Source: Triticum aestivum
Taxonomy: Eukaryota > Streptophyta > Magnoliopsida > Poales > Poaceae
Assembly: GCF_018294505.1 (NCBI RefSeq)
Contig: NC_057801.1
Location: 433,230,741-433,294,740 of the forward strand
DNA length: 64,000 nucleotides
Reading direction: 5' to 3'
Numbering within the stretch: the stretch's first letter is position 1; every line of letters starts with the position of its first letter. The translations under genes were made by a program, and so were the position numbers. The notes beneath the pieces were generated by a model. The model made no database searches, was not told the origin of the DNA, and worked only from the letters and a program-made list of their open reading frames with translations. Shown in pieces: positions 58,958 to 64,000 of the stretch.

Positions 58958-61058
58958 ATTGCTTGTCCTCAAGAAATTCAGTTCACAAAATGAAAGTGAC
59001 AAAGAAAAAAGTTTTACAAACTCTGTTTGATCTTGTTTTTGCAAATATGTCTAGCCAATGTTCAGGTTTTCATCAAAGATTATGAACTAACCATATTCAC
59101 AATAACACTTAGGTCTCACATTTACTCATATCCATGACATAATCAACTAGAGAGCAATAATAAGAGACCTCGGATGACAACACTTCTTCAAAACAATCGT
59201 GATATAATATGACATAATGGTATCTCGCTAGCCCTTTTTGAGATCACAAAACATAAATGCAGAGCACCCCTGAAGGTCAAGGACAAACTGGACAGTATAA
59301 TTCATTTCAAAAGAGATCCAACCATACTCAATATTGAATAAAAACAAGGCATATATATAAATGACAATAGTCCTCTCCAGCTGGTGCTTTAATAAGAAGA
59401 TGATGACTCAAGAATAAAAGTAAGTAGATAGGCCCTTCACAGAGGGAAGCATGGATTTGCAGAGGTGCGAGAGCTCGAAGCTTTAAATCAGAGATGAATA
59501 TAATTTTGGGAGGTATGCTTTCATTGTCAACATAACAACCAAGAGATCTCACTATCTTCCATGCTAGACACATTATAGGCGGTTCCCAAACAGAATGGTA
59601 AAGTTTTTACTCCCCCTCCACCAACAAACACACTCCATGGCTCGCCGAATTCACGGGTGCCGTCCATGCCAACAACAATCCTGGGGGAGTTTTATTTAAT
59701 TATTATATTTTGATTTTGATTTTGATCATAGGAATGAGCATCCCAATTACCATCCACTCTCTCGTGAATGACAAGTGAATAAACACTCATCGTGAGAATA
59801 ACCCACCTAGCATGGAAGATACTGACAGCCCCCAGTAGCTACATGAGCGATCCGGGCATACAAAACAAATTATCATTTGAAGGTTTAGAGTTTAACACAT
59901 GCTAATTTACTTGGAACGGCGGGTAAATACCGCATATAGGTAGGTATGGTGGACTCATATGGAATAAATTTGGGTTTAAGCAAGTGGATGCACAAGCAGT
60001 ATTCCCGCTTAGTACAAGTGAAGGCTAGAAAATATATTGAGAAGCGACCAACTAGAGAGCGACAACGGTCATAAACATGCATTGAGGTTAATCAACATTG
60101 AATGCAAGCATGAGTAGGATATAAATCACCATGAACATAAATATCATGGAGACTATGTTGTTTTTGATTCGACTACATGCGTGAACATGTGCCAAGTCAA
60201 GCCACTTGAATCATTTAGAGGAGGATACCATCCTATCATACTACATCATAACCATCATAAAATGCATGTTATCACGCAAGATAAACCATTATCCACTCCT
60301 AGCTAATTAAGCATGGCATGAGTAACTATAATCTCTAATTGTCATTGCAAACATGTTCATTCATAATAGGCTGAATCAGGAATGATGAGCTAATCATATT
60401 TACAAAAAACAAAATAGGTCGAGTTCATACATGCTTTTCTTCATCTCAATCATTTAATCAAATTTCATCATTATTTCCTTTCACTTGCATGATCGAACGA
60501 TGTGAATAATAATAAGAGTGCATGTGCATTGGACTAAGCTGGAATCTGCGAACATTTATTCGAAGGAGAAGACAAGGTAATATGGGATCTTTGTTAGATC
60601 AACAATAATGCATATGAGAGCCACTCGACATTTTCATTGTGGTCTTCTCCTTACGTCCCAAAGAAAAGAAAACAATTTCAAAGAAACACACTAAAATATT
60701 TTCGGAGTTTTTGTTTTTTTGAAGAAAGCAAATTAACGAAAAGAAAAAAAAGCGAGAGAAACTATTTACATGGGAAAGCTCCAAACAAGCAAAAAGAAGA
60801 ACGAGAAATCTTTTTGGTTTTCTTTTAGTACTACAACTAATAAGAACTAGAAAGGAAATCTAAAAAGAAACGAGAATTGTTTTGGCTTTTATCAAAGTTT
60901 TTCAAACACACAAGAAGAAAGCAAGAAAAATAAACTAACATGGATAATACAATGAAAAAGGATGAACACCGACAAGTAGAATGAATGTGTGATGCATGAA
61001 TGTAATGTCGTTGGGAAATACATACTTCCCCAAGCTTAGGATTTTGGCCTAAGTTGGT
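58958..61058 (-). other. 3' non-coding region of gypsy element B
   Basis: No coding signal. The plus strand is strongly A/G-rich from about 60640 to 60950 (long AAGAAAG-type runs). Near 61027-61037 the minus strand carries TAAGCTTGGGGA, close to the polypurine motif of the other Athila-type element and at a similar place, just after the last ORF. Confidence 0.7.
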
Positions 61059-62050
61059 CTATGGCCACCGCTCAAAGTAACCCTCTCTTGGATACTGCGG
61101 AGGATCCCGAGGGTTCCACTGGTTGGCGAGCTCCTGTAGCTCCCACTGATAAATAGGTTCCTGATATGGATCAGGAACTGGTGCTGCCTCAGGTGCTAGA
61201 GGTTGTGTTAGCCTCCAGTACACGTAGATGTTCTCGGGCATAATAATGTACCTGCCAGAACGAATATCGAACAAGGAAAGTGCATGTAAAGTAATAATCT
61301 CACAAGTACCCTGACTGAATGCAAGTTGTACAAGAGTCGCGTGTCACCATATTTGGTAGTAAAACCGTGTGCTACCATGCTAGCATAGTCTAAATATTTA
61401 GTGGGTAACCGCCTCTCCTCTTCTCATCATGTCTAATAGGTATCTCAAAATGCTTAGCAAGGCGGGAGGCGTAAACACCACCAAAAATACGACCCTTCCT
61501 ACGATTTGTGTGTAACCGCCGAGCAACTATAGCGCCCAAACTTAAAGTTCTATCACGATATAACACATGGAGCAAAATAGCAAGGTCAGGGGAACTAAGG
61601 CCCCCCACTCTCCCCACGACCAGTCAAACATCTCCCGGCAAATAATGCATAATAACGTAAAAAAAGGAAAATGTAAACTAGCAACTCTAGCTTCAGACAC
61701 CCCTCTCTCTTCCCCCACAGTAGTTTCAGAAAGAAAATCATCCACGTCCCTAGGACATGGCTCACTGATGCTGTCCTCATAAGGTATTTTGCAAACATTG
61801 CAAAAATCATATAATGTCATTTTCTTAGGCACATCATATAAGTGAAATTCTACCATGGGTGGTTCCTTCCTAGGATAAAAGCAAAAGTTTTGCACGAAGG
61901 TATTAGTGAGTAGGAGGTACTTATCACACTCTTGGAGGAAGGGGATGATGCCGGCATTCTCCACCAAATAATAGAAATCCTCGTATATTCTCGCCTCCTT
62001 CAAAAATGTATTACTTGGCCATTCACATGGCCAAACCTATGCCGCCCGAG
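61059..62050 (-). pseudogene. Athila ORF-1-like protein of gypsy element B, broken
   Basis: Minus-strand code begins near 62050 after a TAG and runs through several frames: 62003-61680 (EARIYEDFYYLVENAG, PPMVEFHLYDVPKKMTLYDF), then 61680-61400 in two further frames (ALFAGRCLTGRGESG, SSPDLAILLHVLYRDRT, RRLHTNRRKGRIFGG), and 61274-61059 (SGRYIIMPENIYVYWRLTQP, ending YFERWP). I recognise this as the ORF placed after pol in grass Athila-type elements, related to the ATHILA ORF-1 family; its role is unknown (gag-like or env-like). At least three frame breaks make it non-functional. It lies on the same strand as the protease. Confidence 0.65.
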
Positions 62051-62924
62051 GAAGGTTGTACTTGGGCTTCTTCTTCTCCTCATTTTTGTTTTCTTACGGA
62101 TTCCGGCTTCAAGAGCCCCTTAACTACCTCCTCATGGTTTCTATTTTCTCTGAATTTTTCTGAAAATTTTAGTGACTCAAAATAAAAGTGACAAAACTCA
62201 GCAAAACTAATAGCAACTACTCCCACAAGTGCTAGAGGCTATATCATGCAACAAAACTACTTTGGACCATATAAATTTGACATGCAAGGTCAAGAACATG
62301 GTCACCATAGCAGCAAAAATTTGCAATATATAAAGCACTATAGCAAAAACTAATTGGACCATTGGAGGAGTCACATACCGATGATCAATCCCCCGAAACA
62401 GTTTCAGAAACTGAGCTCCGAGCAAGGAGATCGAAAATGGCAGCAAGATGAGCAAGAACACGGGTTTGAGCAATGGTGTGTTTTTTCTGGAGGAAGACGA
62501 AGTGGATGGGTGGCTCGAATAAGTGAGGGGACCAATGTGGGCCTCACAAGCCACCTAGGCATGCCTAGGGGTTGGGCGCGCCATGTGGGCTTGTGGCCCA
62601 CAAGTGCACCCCCTGGGGTGTGTTTAGTTCCAAAAATGCTTAAATAATGCATAAAAATCATACTAAATTTTCAGAGCATTTGGAGAACTTTTATTTTTTG
62701 GTCATTTTTTATTGCATGGATAATTCAGAAATAGTAAAAATAATAGCATTTATACTTTATTAATTGTAAATAACAGAAAGTAAAAGTTGGTACATAAAGT
62801 TGTGTTTACTAAATTCATCCATCACATTCTCATCAAAAGGAATCCATTAACAAGGTTGATCAAGTCTTATTAACGAACTTCTTCCGAGTGACATGAAACC
62901 GGAGAATTTCCGAATAACACTAGT
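62051..62924 (-). other. Non-coding spacer between protease and the Athila ORF-1-like gene
   Basis: On the minus strand it includes a GC-rich palindromic part (CCTAGGCATGCCTAGG near 62550-62565, GGCGCGCC nearby), then a CT-rich leader-like part and a possible splice donor ATCGGTATGTGAC near 62380. RT and integrase are expected here but absent. The composition resembles a promoter plus leader for the following ORF. Confidence 0.45.
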
Positions 62925-63357
62925 TTACCTCAAAAGGGATATGCATGTTCCCAACGATAAGAATATCTTAATTATTTTTGACAGTAGGAATAGGGAATCA
63001 TAATTATTTTTGACAGTAGGAATAGGGAATTTAAAACCTCTAATAGAAATTGTTGGAATTTCTCCAACAGAGTTGATACTATTCACTTGAGGTTGTTTCT
63101 TCGGAAAGTGTATCGTATGCTCATTACAATTGGCATGAAAAGTGACATTGCCCTTATTGCAATCAATAACGTCCCTTGCAATATTAAAAAAGGGCCTACC
63201 AAGGATGATCGACATACTGTCGTCCTCGGGTATATCAAGAATAACCAAGTCCGTTAAGATAGTAACATTTGCAACTACGACGGGCACATCCTCACAAATA
63301 CCAATGGGTATAGCAGTTGATTTATCGGCCATTTGCAAAGAGATTTTAGTAGGTGTC
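62925..63357 (-). pseudogene. Aspartic protease fragment of gypsy element B
   Basis: Minus-strand frame with ISLQMADKSTAIPIG (flap side) and SIILGRPFFNIARDVIDC, the C-terminal motif of plant gypsy proteases. The catalytic Asp lies upstream, cut off by the LTR inserted at 63358. Near the C-terminus a 28-bp unit is tandemly duplicated (62971-62998 and 63003-63030, period 32), which disturbs the reading frame. No RT follows. Confidence 0.8.
62971..63030. repeat. Tandem duplication, period 32 bp
   Basis: Two identical 28-bp copies (62971-62998, 63003-63030) inside the protease 3' end. Confidence 0.9.
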
Positions 63358-64000
63358 TGATACATCTCTATTGTATCTCTAATTTTTGATCGTTTCATGC
63401 CAATATTATTCAACTTTTAAATACTTTTGACAAATTTTTATATGATTTATTTGGACTAACTTACTTATAAAGTGCCCAGTGCCAGTTCCCATTTGTTGCA
63501 TGTTTTTGTTTTGCAGAAAATCCATATCAAACAAAGTCCAAATGCAATAAAAAGCTGCAGAGAGTTATTTTGGAATATTTGTGAATTTTAGGGGGTGGAA
63601 TCAACATAAATGGAGGCCCGAGGCGTCCACAACCCACCAGGGCGCGCCACCAGGGCCCAGGCACGACCTGGTGTATCGTGCCCTCCTTGAGCATCGGTTC
63701 GAGCTCTACTTCGGGCGCAAGGAAGCTTATATCCGGAAAAAAAATCATGTAAAAATCTCAGCGCAATCGGAGTTACGGATCTCCGGGAATTTAATAACCC
63801 GTGAAGGGCCAGATCTGAGGAGCGTGAAACAGAAGGAAACAGAGAGGGAGATCCAATCTCGGAGGGGCTCCCACCCCTTCGTCGCCATGGAGGCCATGTA
63901 GTATAGGGGAAACCCTCCTCCCATCTAGGGGGGAGGCCAAGAAAGAAGAAGAAGGATGGGGGCTCTCTCCCCCTCTCTCCCGGTGGCGCCGGAGTGCCAC
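63358..64000 (+). repeat. Gypsy LTR (family C), 5' part, running out of the window
   Basis: Begins TGATACATCTCTATTG inside the protease gene; the candidate target site is GTGTC (63353-63357), whose partner would lie outside. It aligns with the complement of 3120-3759. No TATA box is evident before the end of the window. Whether it is a solo LTR or a whole element cannot be told here. Confidence 0.75.

Larger units (their letters stand above)
42937..63357 (-). mobile_element. Athila-type gypsy element (LTR family B), antisense, pol-less, partial
   Basis: Begins at the left with its 3' LTR (terminus TGATAACCCACAAG on the plus strand; candidate TSD GTCAG at 42932-42936). Then come a polypurine tract, a long 3' non-coding region, an Athila ORF-1-like pseudogene (61059-62050), about 0.9 kb of non-coding sequence, and a protease fragment (62925-63357). 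At 63358 another LTR interrupts it, and gag, primer site and 5' LTR lie outside the window. Between protease and the extra ORF there is no room for RT and integrase, so this copy is non-autonomous. Confidence 0.75.

Noticed and set aside
60640..60950. Strong purine-rich strand, possible triplex or origin
   Set aside because: Compositional bias of an Athila-type 3' region; no repeat symmetry or other supporting signal.

Overview
This is repeat-filled grass DNA, almost certainly from a large Triticeae genome (wheat, barley or Aegilops type). I see no intact host gene. Nearly every base belongs to LTR retrotransposons nested in one another. Family names are given from memory of terminal motifs and protein signatures and are tentative. 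Element boundaries rest on terminal TG...CA, primer sites, polypurine tracts and four exact 5-bp target-site duplications (TSDs) read directly from the sequence.

Layout, left to right. 1-4864 is a pile of fragments: an antisense Athila-type 3' region (1-1128), a gypsy LTR (about 1135-2666), an antisense gypsy LTR (2667-3759) and a forward gypsy LTR (3760-4864). Behind them is a multi-exon coding relic of a 'putative gypsy type transposon' protein (4865-5326), which resumes at 25120-26463. It is split by a 19.8-kb Athila-lineage element (5332-25119, TSD GTTCC) that keeps a damaged gag-protease but has no reverse transcriptase or integrase. Inside that element lies LARD1, a non-coding element in antisense orientation with very long LTRs (10838-22345, TSD ATATT), carrying one assembly gap in each LTR.

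26464-42936 is an antisense Angela/WIS-like copia relic (LTR, RT, integrase), split by a second non-coding giant, LARD2 (29897-42184, TSD CCTCG), whose two 4.16-kb LTRs are nearly identical. From 42937 a second pol-less Athila-type gypsy element runs antisense. Its 3' LTR is split by a 14.6-kb SIRE/Maximus-like copia element (43543-58135, TSD CACCT). That copia has a very large gag, a pol with several breaks, and a 3.7-kb extra sense ORF behind pol. The extra ORF is preceded by what looks like its own TATA box, leader and intron. The gypsy element continues with an Athila ORF-1-like pseudogene and a protease fragment, and is cut at 63358 by another LTR that runs out of the window.

No element here could move on its own. 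The Athila-type and LARD elements would need proteins from partners elsewhere. The SIRE-like element has lost catalytic residues of integrase and RT. The most unusual signals are the gene-like promoter and leader in front of the extra copia ORF, the non-coding domain and palindrome module shared by two LARD families with different LTRs, and a perfect 40-bp-arm inverted repeat directly upstream of a TATA box in only one of two sister LTRs.
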